A stretch of DNA of 64,000 bases, taken from the NCBI RefSeq assembly GCF_900148495.1, contig NZ_FTRU01000008.1, positions 992,001-1,056,000 of the forward strand. Reading direction: 5' to 3'. Both the position numbers and the translations under genes were made by a program. A model generated the notes under the pieces. That model was not told where the DNA came from, did not search any database, and was given only the letters and a program-made list of their open reading frames with translations. This document shows positions 16,594-24,651 of this stretch, in pieces. The stretch comes from Negativibacillus massiliensis. Lineage in GTDB: Bacteria; Bacillota; Clostridia; Oscillospirales; Ruminococcaceae. Each line of letters begins with the position of its first letter. Positions within the stretch are counted from its first letter, which is position 1.

Positions 16594-17979
16594 CTATTTC
16601 AAATTCTCAATCAGCTTCACTGCCAGTTCTTCCGCTTCCCCTGCCGGAACCCAGATATCGGGATAGAATCCCCGTAGTTCCTCGAAGCAGTCGTTTTCTT
16701 CTGCTAATACGCAAATTGTGCCTCCGCCAATATCAACTTGACAACTACTATTTGGCAAAGAGATTTTTCCAGACGTTCCAACTAAAGAACCGTTACTGTT
16801 TTCTCCTATAATCAACGTATTCTCTAAATTGTAGGAATAATCTAAAAACAACTCTGAAGCCGATGCAGAATATTTTCCTGTAAGAATAATTAGGAGATTG
16901 TCATTCTCAATCCAATTATCCCTGCGATCGTTAAATTTCCTACCTGATTTCGTATCGATATTATACCGATTGGTTGGAACTATTTTCCCAGTATATTGGT
17001 TTAGCCATTGCGATGGTATTTCCCCATCACCACCACTGTTTGAACGTAAATCTAAAACGGCAATTGGTGCATCTTTTAGCTTTGTAGCACCGTCTAAAAT
17101 TTCTTCAATATGTTTTTCAGCAAACTGATTAAACTGGAATACCGGAATATTTTCGTCTTCATAAAATTTGCTAATCTGATTATTTTCTGGGTTTTGCAAA
17201 TCCATTTCTGTATAAATCTGATATGGCTCTGCCGTTAATTCTTGTGTATCTCCATTACTATAATGAATTGTCAACGTCTCATCACAGGTTTGCGGCGATT
17301 TCAAAGCTTCCCAAAAATCACAGTCTTTTAATAAAACTGGATAATAAACCAATTTGCCCTCCGGCGAAATGGAGCGCTTCATCAGCTCATCCAGATTATT
17401 GTACCCTTCTACTGACTCTACCCTTTTCCCCCCAGTAGTCTGATAACCTTCTTCTGTTTTAACAAAGGCAACCTCGCAGAAGAAAAATGGAATCTTTGTC
17501 GGGTTTGCTCTTTTCATATTGATACTGAAGTGTCCATCTTTGATAAATGCCAAATTTTCCAATAAAATCTGTTCCAGATCAGCAGCGGTCAGTGTTTCTT
17601 TTGTTTGCAGTTCCGCCTTGATTGCTTCCTCTGCCTTATCAAACACTTCTGCACCGCCAAAATATTCATACGGGCCATAACAATCGTGAAATGCATTGAA
17701 GAGGTACGTCACATCCTCTATCGCCTGCTGTTGCGTCAAGATTTTCTCAGGATCATACTCTGCTGGATCTTCTTTTGGATAATATGACCATCTCAAATCC
17801 TGGTCAACCAGATCACCCACATATTGTGAAGCATTAATTGTACCCTTTTCTACTTCCTGATGCTCAGCGTTTACCTCCATCATCAGTTCCTCCATCGTTG
17901 GCTGGGGAACCGATGTACAACCCACATTGGAAAGAGCCAACATTGCTGCCAAAATACATACAAAAATTTTCTTCAACAC
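16594..17979 (-). CDS. S41-peptidase-like lipoprotein, paralogue 3 of 3 (first in the operon)
   Basis: A 461-residue exported protein: hydrophobic signal, VGC lipobox-like site at about residue 21, then TSVPQPTMEELMMEVNAEH, a helical region (DVTYLFNAFHDCYGPYEYFGG) and the S41-like domain with GKYSASASELF, the closest of the three to the canonical S-A-S-A-S-E serine motif, and NTLIIGENSNGS. It ends with a domain tail different from the other two, lacking the shared EEGYGFEPDLWCP block and having instead RGFYPDIWVPAGEAEEL. AAGGAAC precedes the ATG. It is transcribed first from a promoter around 18.03 kb. Confidence 0.8.
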   Translation of the reverse strand: MLKKIFVCILAAMLALSNVGCTSVPQPTMEELMMEVNAEHQEVEKGTINASQYVGDLVDQDLRWSYYPKEDPAEYDPEKILTQQQAIEDVTYLFNAFHDCYGPYEYFGGAEVFDKAEEAIKAELQTKETLTAADLEQILLENLAFIKDGHFSINMKRANPTKIPFFFCEVAFVKTEEGYQTTGGKRVESVEGYNNLDELMKRSISPEGKLVYYPVLLKDCDFWEALKSPQTCDETLTIHYSNGDTQELTAEPYQIYTEMDLQNPENNQISKFYEDENIPVFQFNQFAEKHIEEILDGATKLKDAPIAVLDLRSNSGGDGEIPSQWLNQYTGKIVPTNRYNIDTKSGRKFNDRRDNWIENDNLLIILTGKYSASASELFLDYSYNLENTLIIGENSNGSLVGTSGKISLPNSSCQVDIGGGTICVLAEENDCFEELRGFYPDIWVPAGEAEELAVKLIENLK

Positions 17980-18027
17980 ATTGTTCCTTCTTTCAATCTA
18001 CTCCATACAGAAATTTTATTTTCACCA

Positions 18028-18033
18028 ATTCTA
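18028..18033 (-). promoter_or_regulatory. Extended -10 promoter for the S41 triplet
   Basis: TGCTAGAAT on the minus strand (TG, one base, TAGAAT), about 50 bases before the first gene of the triplet. There is no clear -35, as is usual for extended -10 promoters. Confidence 0.5.
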
Positions 18034-18102
18034 GCACATTACCTATAAAAACAAAATATCATTCCATGCAATTTATTTAATTTATCATTTTCTGTGCAGC
18101 AC

Positions 18103-18138
18103 AAAAAATCCCTCTCCGATTTTCGGAGAGGGATTTTT
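18103..18138 (-). terminator. Terminator after the alcohol dehydrogenase gene
   Basis: A perfect 16-pair stem including its A/T flanks (core TCCCTCTCCGA / TCGGAGAGGGA, loop TTT) ending in T-runs on both strands. It follows the adh stop codon by about 10 bases. Confidence 0.92.
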
Positions 18139-18147
18139 CTATGTCTT

Positions 18148-19203
18148 TTAGATAATAACGACCGGTTTGATCAGATCCTTTGGTTTATCCTTCATCAGCA
18201 TCAGTGCTTTTTCCATATTTTCAAAGCCTTCGAAACGATGGGTCAGCATCTTACCTGGATCAAGTCTACCTGTTTCCATCAGAGAAGCCAGTTTTTCCAT
18301 TCTCAAACGTCCACCCGGCATCAGACCGCCTGCAATGGTCTTATGACCCATACCGCAGCCCCATTCTACCCTTGGGATTTTCACAAAGTCACCGGAGCCA
18401 AGATAGTTTACGTTGCCGATTCTGCCGCCTGGTTTGAGCATATCGATTGCCTGTGCAAAGGTATCATTGTCGCCGCCTGCGATAACCACGCGGTCAACAC
18501 CCTGACCTTTTGTCAGTTCCATTACCTGTTTTACGATATCGCCGTCGCGATAGTTGATGATGTCGGTGGCACCATATTCTTTTGCAAGTTCCACACAGTT
18601 TGGACGGGAACCAACTGCAAACAATCTGGATGCGCCGCGGATTGCCGCACCGGCAACTGACATCAGACCAACAGGGCCGATACCGATAACACAGACGGTA
18701 TCACCAAACTGAACATCTGCAAGCTCAACACCATGCAGACCGGTCGGCACCATATCGCTGAGCATAACTGCTGCTGCCGGGTCAAGGCTGTCTGGGAGCA
18801 GTGCGAGGTTGCCATCCGCTTCGTTCACATGGAACAGCTCACCAAACACACCATCTTTAAAGTTAGAGAATTTCCATCCTGCCAGCATTCCGCCTGAATG
18901 CATCGAATAGCCGCCCTGCGCCTGCAAAGAAGCCCAGTCCGGAGTAATTGCCGGAACAATAACGCGGTCACCTGGCTTAAAGTCTTTTACCAGAGAACCA
19001 ACTTCCACAACTCGTCCAACTGCTTCATGGCCGAGAATCATGTCGTGGCGGTCACCAATAGCACCTTCCCAGACAGTGTGGATGTCCGATGTACAGGGAG
19101 AAACTGCGATTGGCTCTACCAGAGCATCCAGTGGACCGCAAACAGGTTTCTCCTTTTCAATCCATCCTACTCTGCCGATTCCCAGCATTGCAAAACCTTT
19201 CAT
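18148..19203 (-). CDS. NADP-dependent secondary alcohol dehydrogenase (zinc, medium-chain)
   Basis: A 351-residue enzyme very like the Clostridium beijerinckii isopropanol dehydrogenase, which reversibly reduces acetone and other small ketones. It starts MKGFAMLGIGRVGWIEKEKP, has the catalytic zinc ligands C37, H59, E60 and D150 at exactly the positions of that enzyme, and keeps the NADP-recognition residues G198, S199, R200 and Y218. The structural-zinc cysteine cluster is absent, as in that subfamily. It is a single-gene unit with its own promoter, a Rex-like palindrome upstream and a strong terminator. The organism therefore probably makes or uses small secondary alcohols during fermentation; the true substrate could differ. 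Confidence 0.93.
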   Translation of the reverse strand: MKGFAMLGIGRVGWIEKEKPVCGPLDALVEPIAVSPCTSDIHTVWEGAIGDRHDMILGHEAVGRVVEVGSLVKDFKPGDRVIVPAITPDWASLQAQGGYSMHSGGMLAGWKFSNFKDGVFGELFHVNEADGNLALLPDSLDPAAAVMLSDMVPTGLHGVELADVQFGDTVCVIGIGPVGLMSVAGAAIRGASRLFAVGSRPNCVELAKEYGATDIINYRDGDIVKQVMELTKGQGVDRVVIAGGDNDTFAQAIDMLKPGGRIGNVNYLGSGDFVKIPRVEWGCGMGHKTIAGGLMPGGRLRMEKLASLMETGRLDPGKMLTHRFEGFENMEKALMLMKDKPKDLIKPVVII

Positions 19204-19273
19204 GATAAAAATCCTCCTTTATTATAAGAAATTCCTAGATTTAATCCAAATTCCGGATTATTTCTGTGCTGCA

Positions 19274-19302
19274 ATCATAACATTTCCTCTTGGGAGCGTC
19301 AA
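19274..19302 (-). promoter_or_regulatory. Promoter of the alcohol dehydrogenase gene
   Basis: TTGACG, 17 bases, TATGAT on the minus strand, about 70 bases before the start codon. Confidence 0.8.
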
Positions 19303-19310
19303 GCAGAATC

Positions 19311-19328
19311 TTGTCAAATTTATGACAA
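19311..19328. promoter_or_regulatory. Rex-like palindrome before the alcohol dehydrogenase promoter
   Basis: TTGTCAAATTTATGACAA, an 18-base palindrome whose arms TTGTCA / TGACAA are perfect. It has the length and TTGT...ACAA ends of Rex redox-repressor sites (TTGTTAA-N4-TTAACAA type in Clostridia), but differs at inner positions. It lies 8 bases upstream of the -35, so activation or upstream binding is as possible as repression. Confidence 0.5.
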
Positions 19329-19400
19329 AGACTTAAAAAATTCATGATTCTGACATATTCTCTCTATCATACCCATTAGATGAATTATTTCCGTCACAAC

Positions 19401-19435
19401 AAAAAAAGTGCCGCACAAAGGCGACACTCTTTTTT
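19401..19435 (-). terminator. Terminator after arsC
   Basis: Stem GTGTCGC / GCGGCAC with one wobble, extended by A/T pairs, followed on the minus strand by seven T. It overlaps the last base of the arsC stop codon. Confidence 0.8.
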
Positions 19436-19838
19436 AGCAGATTCCATTTTGGATACGTTGTTTAAGATCTAAAATTTTGTGATGAATCTGCTCAATTGTT
19501 TCTTCAAACGCAGAATCCTCTTTCCCACTTGGGTCTTCCAGTCCCCAATCCTCCCGATATCGACACGGAAGATACGGACAATTCACATTGCACCCCATCG
19601 TTATCACGATATCAACCGGCTGAATTTCCGAAATCAGTTTGGAATATTGAGAAGCTTCCATATCAATATTCCAGATTTTTTTCATCATCCGCACAGCATC
19701 CTGATTGATCTGCGGCTTTGTTTCGGTTCCCGCAGAACAGCTCTCAAAAACGTCTGAAGCAAGCTCTTTCCCCAAAGCTTCCGCAATCTGACTGCGGCAG
19801 GAATTATGTACACAAACAAAAGCTACTTTTGGTTTCAC
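19434..19838 (-). CDS. arsC: Arsenate reductase, thioredoxin-coupled (low-molecular-weight phosphatase fold)
   Basis: A 134-residue protein with the phosphatase-type loop CVHNSCRS (C9, N12, C14, R15), then CSAGTE, and the later redox cysteines in MGCNVNCP, followed by WGLEDPSG, the conserved Asp-Pro. This matches Bacillus-type ArsC, which reduces arsenate to arsenite using an internal disulfide cascade. The start is a GTG at 19838, seven bases after AGGAGG; a longer frame upstream has no Shine-Dalgarno and lies over the promoter. No arsR, arsB or acr3 lies beside it. A role as a protein-tyrosine phosphatase is less likely because of the extra cysteines. Confidence 0.88.
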   Translation of the reverse strand: MKPKVAFVCVHNSCRSQIAEALGKELASDVFESCSAGTETKPQINQDAVRMMKKIWNIDMEASQYSKLISEIQPVDIVITMGCNVNCPYLPCRYREDWGLEDPSGKEDSAFEETIEQIHHKILDLKQRIQNGIC

Positions 19839-19904
19839 CTTTCTTCCTCCTGTTTTGCAAAAAAATCCGACACCCTTCATCGACACAATCATTCTGACAG
19901 AGGT

Positions 19905-19933
19905 ATTATAAGCAACAGATTGAAGTTTGTCAA
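19905..19933 (-). promoter_or_regulatory. Perfect consensus sigma-A promoter of arsC
   Basis: TTGACA, 17 bases, TATAAT on the minus strand. Both hexamers match the consensus exactly. Confidence 0.9.
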
Positions 19934-19942
19934 TCTGTTGCT
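19911..19942. promoter_or_regulatory. Perfect palindromic operator over the arsC promoter
   Basis: Two perfect 13-base arms (AGCAACAGATTGA and its exact complement) separated by 6 bases. The palindrome covers the -35 and the whole spacer and ends right at the -10. The inner ATTGA-N6-TCAAT resembles ArsR/SmtB-family sites. A bound dimer here would block polymerase, so tight repression is expected. Confidence 0.8.
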
Positions 19943-19944
19943 GT

Positions 19945-19978
19945 AAAAAGATGTGCCCGAATCAGGACACATCTTTTC
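19945..19978 (-). terminator. Terminator after the DHHW protein gene
   Basis: Stem AAAAGATGTG / CACATCTTTT with an internal loop, starting 4 bases after the stop codon; the T-run on the minus strand is made by the A/T part of the stem. Confidence 0.7.
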
Positions 19979-19981
19979 ATT

Positions 19982-21217
19982 TTAATATTTCAAGTTTGCC
20001 AGAGAGATATCGGAAATAAAGGTAGAGAAGTTATACATCACAAAGATGTCGTCGAAATCTTCCTTCATCAGCTCGCTGACATTCTTTGCCATATACCGCA
20101 GGTCCACCACGATAATCTCATCATAGTTATAGGTCAGGTATGGAATCATGCTGTTTGCATAGGAATCCTTAAAGAGCAGCAGACGGCTGGTCTTACCGTC
20201 CTGATGGTCGAGATTATGGGAGCTCTTGATCTTCACATATCCGCTGTTGCCCCACATAAATGCTGCATATTTATCGCGTGTCTGGAATTTACGCTCGTCC
20301 ATCATGCTGTCCACCGAAAGCAGCTGGAGACCATCTTCTTCTACCATCTCTCCCAGCTCAAGCAGCTGCGGATCTTCCTTGGTGTTTGCGACAAAGGCAA
20401 ACTCATCCACCGGTACATCATACCAGGTGATGGTATCCGAATCCTGTCCTGGGCGTTTTGCCTTGGAATAGAAGGTTCCGTAAAAATCCTCCACCTTATT
20501 CTCTTCCAAATCAGAAAGAGAAACCGGCGTCAGTCCTTTTTCCTGACAATATTCCACATAGGCATAATAAGCACCCAGCGTGGTCCAATGATGGTCGGTG
20601 TGATAGTAGATATACTCATCACTGTGCTCTTTGAGTGTCTCTGTAAAATCGATCACTTCAAGGCTATTATCCGCCTGAGACAGGGTATCGTAGATCTGCT
20701 GTGTATACTTTTCCTGATCTGCAATCGGCAGAGCGTATGGAACCTTATCCTCCAAAACAGGATAGGAGTTTGGTACGATGGACAAAGTCACATCCTTGTC
20801 ATACATCTCCAGAAAAGCTCGAACGTTAGCCACACTTCGGTCAAAGGTGCGTTCTGCCACAACATTGGTTCCGGCGGTGCTTGGTTTTTCTTCTACAATC
20901 TGGAGCTTTTCCATCAGGTAGCCGTCTTTTCCATAAACAACACCATGACTTTCGGTTCTTCCCAGTGCCATATCAGCGGTTGCCTTCATTGTGATCCAGT
21001 CATCGCGCTTGACAAACTGATCATTGATGTATTTTACATATTGATTGCCGAAGGTTCCGTCCGAAAAGCTCTGCCAGCTGAAAGTTGGTTTTTGTTGGAG
21101 AACCGTATTTTCAAACTCGGAATAGTATCGGTCCGCATTAAAGGTATCGACAAAAAACATCCCCAGGACAAAAGCAAAAAACAAAATTGCCATTGGATAT
21201 TTTAAGATTGTTTTCAT
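19982..21217 (-). CDS. DHHW/AlgX-like exported O-acyltransferase partner
   Basis: A 411-residue protein with one N-terminal membrane helix (about 8-25) and an SGNH-hydrolase-like ectodomain. The diagnostic DHHW sequence occurs in YHTDHHWTTLGAYYAY (about 214-229), and FKDSYANSMIPYL further on carries the usual Asp-Ser of this family. DHHW/AlgX/AlgJ proteins transfer acetyl groups to exported polysaccharides with a membrane MBOAT partner, which here is the gene directly upstream. The two genes are 12 bases apart. The acceptor is unknown: no polysaccharide polymerase gene is in the window. Secondary wall polymer or exopolysaccharide acetylation is likely. Confidence 0.85.
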   Translation of the reverse strand: MKTILKYPMAILFFAFVLGMFFVDTFNADRYYSEFENTVLQQKPTFSWQSFSDGTFGNQYVKYINDQFVKRDDWITMKATADMALGRTESHGVVYGKDGYLMEKLQIVEEKPSTAGTNVVAERTFDRSVANVRAFLEMYDKDVTLSIVPNSYPVLEDKVPYALPIADQEKYTQQIYDTLSQADNSLEVIDFTETLKEHSDEYIYYHTDHHWTTLGAYYAYVEYCQEKGLTPVSLSDLEENKVEDFYGTFYSKAKRPGQDSDTITWYDVPVDEFAFVANTKEDPQLLELGEMVEEDGLQLLSVDSMMDERKFQTRDKYAAFMWGNSGYVKIKSSHNLDHQDGKTSRLLLFKDSYANSMIPYLTYNYDEIIVVDLRYMAKNVSELMKEDFDDIFVMYNFSTFISDISLANLKY

Positions 21218-21229
21218 CTTCCGTCCTCC

Positions 21230-22615
21230 TTAGAAGTTAAAGTACAAAAATGGGCTGTAGGTCGAATCGACCATGAAGGCAACCGAAACAAGCAGTACCG
21301 CCGACAGGAACACGGTGCGGATAATGCGGTTTTTGCCGATGGTATCCGCTGCGATTTTGAACACCGGAGTGGATGCCAGCACACACAAAACAAAAACAAC
21401 CGCATAGTCACGCAGATAGTAGATCCAGTCGATGCCGCCGTTTAACGAGAACATTCTTACAAACAGCTCTCCCAACAGAGACATGTCCGACAGAGCAAAA
21501 ATTGCCCAGCTGATCATTACCAGGAAAATCACATAGATGTGCGACAAAATTCTGCTCTTTTCCAGATGCTTTAACAGGAAGGTCTTTTCGATCATCAGAA
21601 GAACAAAGAAATACAGTCCCCAGAAGATGAAGTTCCAGTTTGCACCGTGCCAGAATCCGGTCAAAAACCACACTACAAAGATGTTGAAGAAATGACGGGA
21701 GCGTTTGACACGATTGCCGCCCAGCGGGATATAGACATATTCCCGAAACCACGAGCTGAGGGTAATGTGCCAGCGGCGCCAGAACTCGGTGATACTTTTG
21801 GAAATATATGGGTAGTTAAAGTTTTTCGGGAAGTAAAAGCCCAGCATTCTTCCCAGACCGATTGCCATCAGCGAATAGCCGCTGAAATCGAAATAGATCT
21901 GGAAGCTATATGCCAGTACGCCCAGCCACACAAGCGGAGTGGATACATTGGAAAATCCCAGAGTCTGCACCTCGGTCCACAAAGAGCCGATGGTATCTGC
22001 AAGCAGAATCTTGCTTGCAAGTCCCATGATGAACAGTCCCACACCCTCCTCAATCTGTGCAAGGGTAATTTTGCGGTTCTTTAACTCCTTGTTGATGTCC
22101 GAATACAGAACGATAGGACCTGCAATCAGCTGTGGGAACAGTACAACAAAGGCGCCAAAGTCGATCAGGTTGTGCTCCACCTTGATTTTGCGCTTGTAAA
22201 CATCGATGGTGTACGCCAGAATCTGGAAGGTATAGAAGCTGATTCCCAGCGGCAGATGGAATTCCGAAGAATCCAAAAGCGGCAGCCCAATGCCAAACAA
22301 AGCATTGATATTGGAAAGGAAAAAGTTTGTATACTTAAAGAAAAGCAAAAATCCTAAGGTTACGACAAAGGCAACCCAAAAACAAATTTTTCGGACTTTG
22401 GGTTTCTCATCATATTTTTCCATCAAAAGACCGGCGACATAGTTCACACCGATGGAAATAAGCATAATCGGGAAAAACTTTGGTTCTCCCCAGGTATAGA
22501 AAAACAGGCTTGATAAAAACAAAACCGTATTTTTCAGTTTAAACGGTACCAGATAATAAATCAAAAAAACAATTGGAAGAAAACGAAATAAAAACAGCAG
22601 GCTGCTGAAAACCAA
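21230..22615 (-). CDS. MBOAT family O-acyltransferase (AlgI/DltB-like)
   Basis: A polytopic membrane protein of 461 residues. It starts (M)VFSSLLFLFRFLPIVFLIYY, the standard AlgI start, and has the catalytic histidine motif FLTGFWHGANWNF near residue 310. I place the start at a TTG at 22615, because GGAGG lies 8 bases upstream and the family N-terminus begins there; an ATG 14 codons earlier gives an unrelated hydrophilic extension. MBOAT proteins pass acyl groups across the membrane to a partner such as the DHHW protein encoded next. The pair looks like a small autonomous polysaccharide O-acylation module with its own promoter and terminator. Confidence 0.92.
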   Translation of the reverse strand: MVFSSLLFLFRFLPIVFLIYYLVPFKLKNTVLFLSSLFFYTWGEPKFFPIMLISIGVNYVAGLLMEKYDEKPKVRKICFWVAFVVTLGFLLFFKYTNFFLSNINALFGIGLPLLDSSEFHLPLGISFYTFQILAYTIDVYKRKIKVEHNLIDFGAFVVLFPQLIAGPIVLYSDINKELKNRKITLAQIEEGVGLFIMGLASKILLADTIGSLWTEVQTLGFSNVSTPLVWLGVLAYSFQIYFDFSGYSLMAIGLGRMLGFYFPKNFNYPYISKSITEFWRRWHITLSSWFREYVYIPLGGNRVKRSRHFFNIFVVWFLTGFWHGANWNFIFWGLYFFVLLMIEKTFLLKHLEKSRILSHIYVIFLVMISWAIFALSDMSLLGELFVRMFSLNGGIDWIYYLRDYAVVFVLCVLASTPVFKIAADTIGKNRIIRTVFLSAVLLVSVAFMVDSTYSPFLYFNF

Positions 22616-22655
22616 GTTCTCTACCTCCCTGATAAGATTTTGTTTCCCCTTTCCC

Positions 22656-22678
22656 AAGATACAAAAATTAAGTATCTT
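22656..22678. promoter_or_regulatory. Inverted repeat in the MBOAT leader
   Basis: Perfect 7-base arms AAGATAC / GTATCTT with a 9-base loop between the promoter and the Shine-Dalgarno of the MBOAT gene. It could be an operator or an RNA hairpin. Confidence 0.35.
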
Positions 22679-22699
22679 GTCGGAAAAGGTTACCTATAA

Positions 22700-22728
22700 A
22701 GGGTATCAGATTTTACGCAAAATAGCAA
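22700..22728 (-). promoter_or_regulatory. Promoter of the MBOAT-DHHW unit
   Basis: TTGCTA, 17 bases, TACCCT on the minus strand, about 85 bases before the TTG start codon. Confidence 0.5.
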
Positions 22729-22829
22729 GACAGTTTTTAAGAAATGCTTACGTGACAACCTTCCCTTCATAAAGTGGCTGCTTTTTTGTAATTTATTCCA
22801 TGAAAAAACAAAAGATTTGGGATTTCTGG

Positions 22830-22862
22830 AAAAAAATCCCTGAAGCAGTAACTTCAGGGAAG
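22830..22862 (-). terminator. Terminator after ecfT
   Basis: Perfect 9-pair stem TCCCTGAAG / CTTCAGGGA with a 6-base loop and seven T on the minus strand, 15 bases after the ecfT stop. Confidence 0.9.
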
Positions 22863-22876
22863 AAAAGATATTGTGA

Positions 22877-23695
22877 TCAGATCATCTTTGGAAAATAGAT
22901 ATTGATGACAATGACCAGCGCCAGGCACAAAAGCATTACTGCAAGTGCCACAAAGTCTCTTTTTGCATATTCCAGCTGCTTCATGCGGGTACGTCCCACG
23001 CTGCCTCGGTAGCAGCGGCACTCCATAGCCAGTGCAAGTTCATCTGCACGGCGAAATGCCGATACAAACAGCGGAATCAGAATCGGGATCAACGCTTTTG
23101 CTCTCTGAGTCAGGCTGCCGGTTTCCATGTCAGCACCTCTTGCCTTCTGCGCATTCATGATCTTATCGGTTTCTTCAATCAAAGTCGGGATAAAGCGCAG
23201 GGCAATGGTCATCATCATAGCAATCTCATGAACCGGAACCTTCACCTTTTTAAGTGGGCCCATCAGCACCTCGATGGCATCGGTCAGTTCAATCGGAGAG
23301 GTGGTATAGGTCAGCAATGAGGTTCCTGCAATCAAACACATGATGCGCACTGCCATCATAACTGCCATGGCAACGCCTTCCGGATAAATATGGATAAATC
23401 CAAAGGATACCAACGGTTCACTTGGTCCTGTCATAAAAAACAGGTTTAAGACTGCGGTAAAAATGATAATCGGCACCACCGGTTTTAAGCTTTTAGCCAC
23501 CATTTTTGCCGAAATTTTGGAGATCATGTACATCATGACCACCATCAAAATACCAAGCAGCAGTCCGAGCGGGCGGGATGCCACAAACAGAATCACGATG
23601 TACAGCACCGACGCAATGATCTTCATGCGCGGGTCCATCTTGTGAATGAAGGAATGTCCCGGGAAATACTGTCCAATGGTAATATCTCTCAGCAT
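22877..23695 (-). CDS. ecfT: Energy-coupling factor transporter transmembrane protein EcfT
   Basis: The T component of a group II ECF transporter: a 272-residue membrane protein beginning MLRDITIGQYFPGHSFIHKMDPRMK, a stretch typical of EcfT, with about five hydrophobic segments and the coupling-helix motif LALAMECRCYRG near residue 217 that docks on the ATPases. The ATG at 23695 follows GGGAGG and sits one base after the EcfA2 stop. The complex energises separate substrate-binding S proteins for vitamins and metals. No S-component gene is in the window, which fits the shared-module type of ECF systems. Confidence 0.95.
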   Translation of the reverse strand: MLRDITIGQYFPGHSFIHKMDPRMKIIASVLYIVILFVASRPLGLLLGILMVVMMYMISKISAKMVAKSLKPVVPIIIFTAVLNLFFMTGPSEPLVSFGFIHIYPEGVAMAVMMAVRIMCLIAGTSLLTYTTSPIELTDAIEVLMGPLKKVKVPVHEIAMMMTIALRFIPTLIEETDKIMNAQKARGADMETGSLTQRAKALIPILIPLFVSAFRRADELALAMECRCYRGSVGRTRMKQLEYAKRDFVALAVMLLCLALVIVINIYFPKMI

Positions 23696-23696
23696 C

Positions 23697-24578
23697 TTAC
23701 ATTCCTCCCTTCTTCTGTTTTGCTTCCTGCTCTTCAAACAGGCGAAGTACCTGCTGTTTTGCCGCCTGGATGGTATAGGTGTGTGGATCGACCGGATAGC
23801 CCATATCTGCCAGGCGCATAAAGATTTTGGTTACCTGCGGAACTGCCAGACCCATCTGCTCGATCTCGGAAGCATGCTCAAACACCTTTTCGGTGTCATC
23901 ATACATAAACACTTTGGACTGATTCATAACCAGAACCTTTTTTGCAAATTTGGCTACGTCCTCCATGCTGTGGGAGACAATCAGAACGGTATTTTTCTGA
24001 TCCTGCTGATACTCCTGAATCTGTCCTAAAATGCGGTCACGACCTTTTGGGTCCAATCCCGCAGTTGGCTCATCCAAAATCAGCACCTTTGGATTCATTG
24101 CCAACACGCCTGCAATCGCAACGCGGCGTTTCTGACCGCCCGAAAGCTCAAACGGCGATTTGTTCATCATCTCTTCGGTGACATTAACAAATGCTGCCGC
24201 CTGACGAACCCGCTTGTCCACCTCTTCCTCACTCAGTCCCATATTCTTTGGACCAAATGCAATATCCCGGTAAACTGTTTCCTCAAACAGCTGATATTCC
24301 GGATACTGGAACACCAACCCAACCTTAAAGCGGATTTCGCGCAGCTTTGCCTTGTCCGCCCACATATCTTCCCCATCGATATAAATTTTTCCGGAGGTTG
24401 GCTTTAATAATCCGTTTAAATGCTGAATCAGGGTAGATTTTCCCGAACCGGTGTGTCCGATTACACCGACCATCTCCCCTTCTTCGATCGAAAGGTTGAC
24501 GTCCTGAATTGCCATCTTGACAAACGGAGTGCCTTCCGAATAGACATGGCTCAAATGTTCTGTCCGAATGACTGCCAT
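23697..24578 (-). CDS. ecfA2: ECF transporter ATP-binding protein EcfA2
   Basis: A 293-residue nucleotide-binding protein with Walker A GHTGSGKST, a Q-loop FQYPEYQLFEET that is typical of EcfA, signature LSGGQKRRVAIA, Walker B VLILDEPTAGLDP and H-loop VSHSME. The C-terminal about 70 residues form the EcfA dimer extension. It pairs with EcfA1 as a heterodimer on EcfT. It is the second gene of the operon; 73 bases separate it from ecfA1, with no terminator visible between them, and it is one base from ecfT. The A1/A2 naming follows gene order and the FQYPEYQLFE sequence. Confidence 0.95.
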   Translation of the reverse strand: MAVIRTEHLSHVYSEGTPFVKMAIQDVNLSIEEGEMVGVIGHTGSGKSTLIQHLNGLLKPTSGKIYIDGEDMWADKAKLREIRFKVGLVFQYPEYQLFEETVYRDIAFGPKNMGLSEEEVDKRVRQAAAFVNVTEEMMNKSPFELSGGQKRRVAIAGVLAMNPKVLILDEPTAGLDPKGRDRILGQIQEYQQDQKNTVLIVSHSMEDVAKFAKKVLVMNQSKVFMYDDTEKVFEHASEIEQMGLAVPQVTKIFMRLADMGYPVDPHTYTIQAAKQQVLRLFEEQEAKQKKGGM

Positions 24579-24651
24579 CTTGTTACATTCTCCTTACTCT
24601 GCGTGTTTTATCAAGTACCGTTTCCATTTCTGGAATACTGTCTTATTCTGG

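Noticed and set aside
20204-21205. A 333-codon plus-strand open frame
   Set aside because: Antisense to the DHHW protein gene; no translation signal and no family features.
19982-22615. The DHHW-MBOAT pair as part of alginate synthesis
   Set aside because: No other alginate genes are present; such pairs acylate many kinds of polymers.
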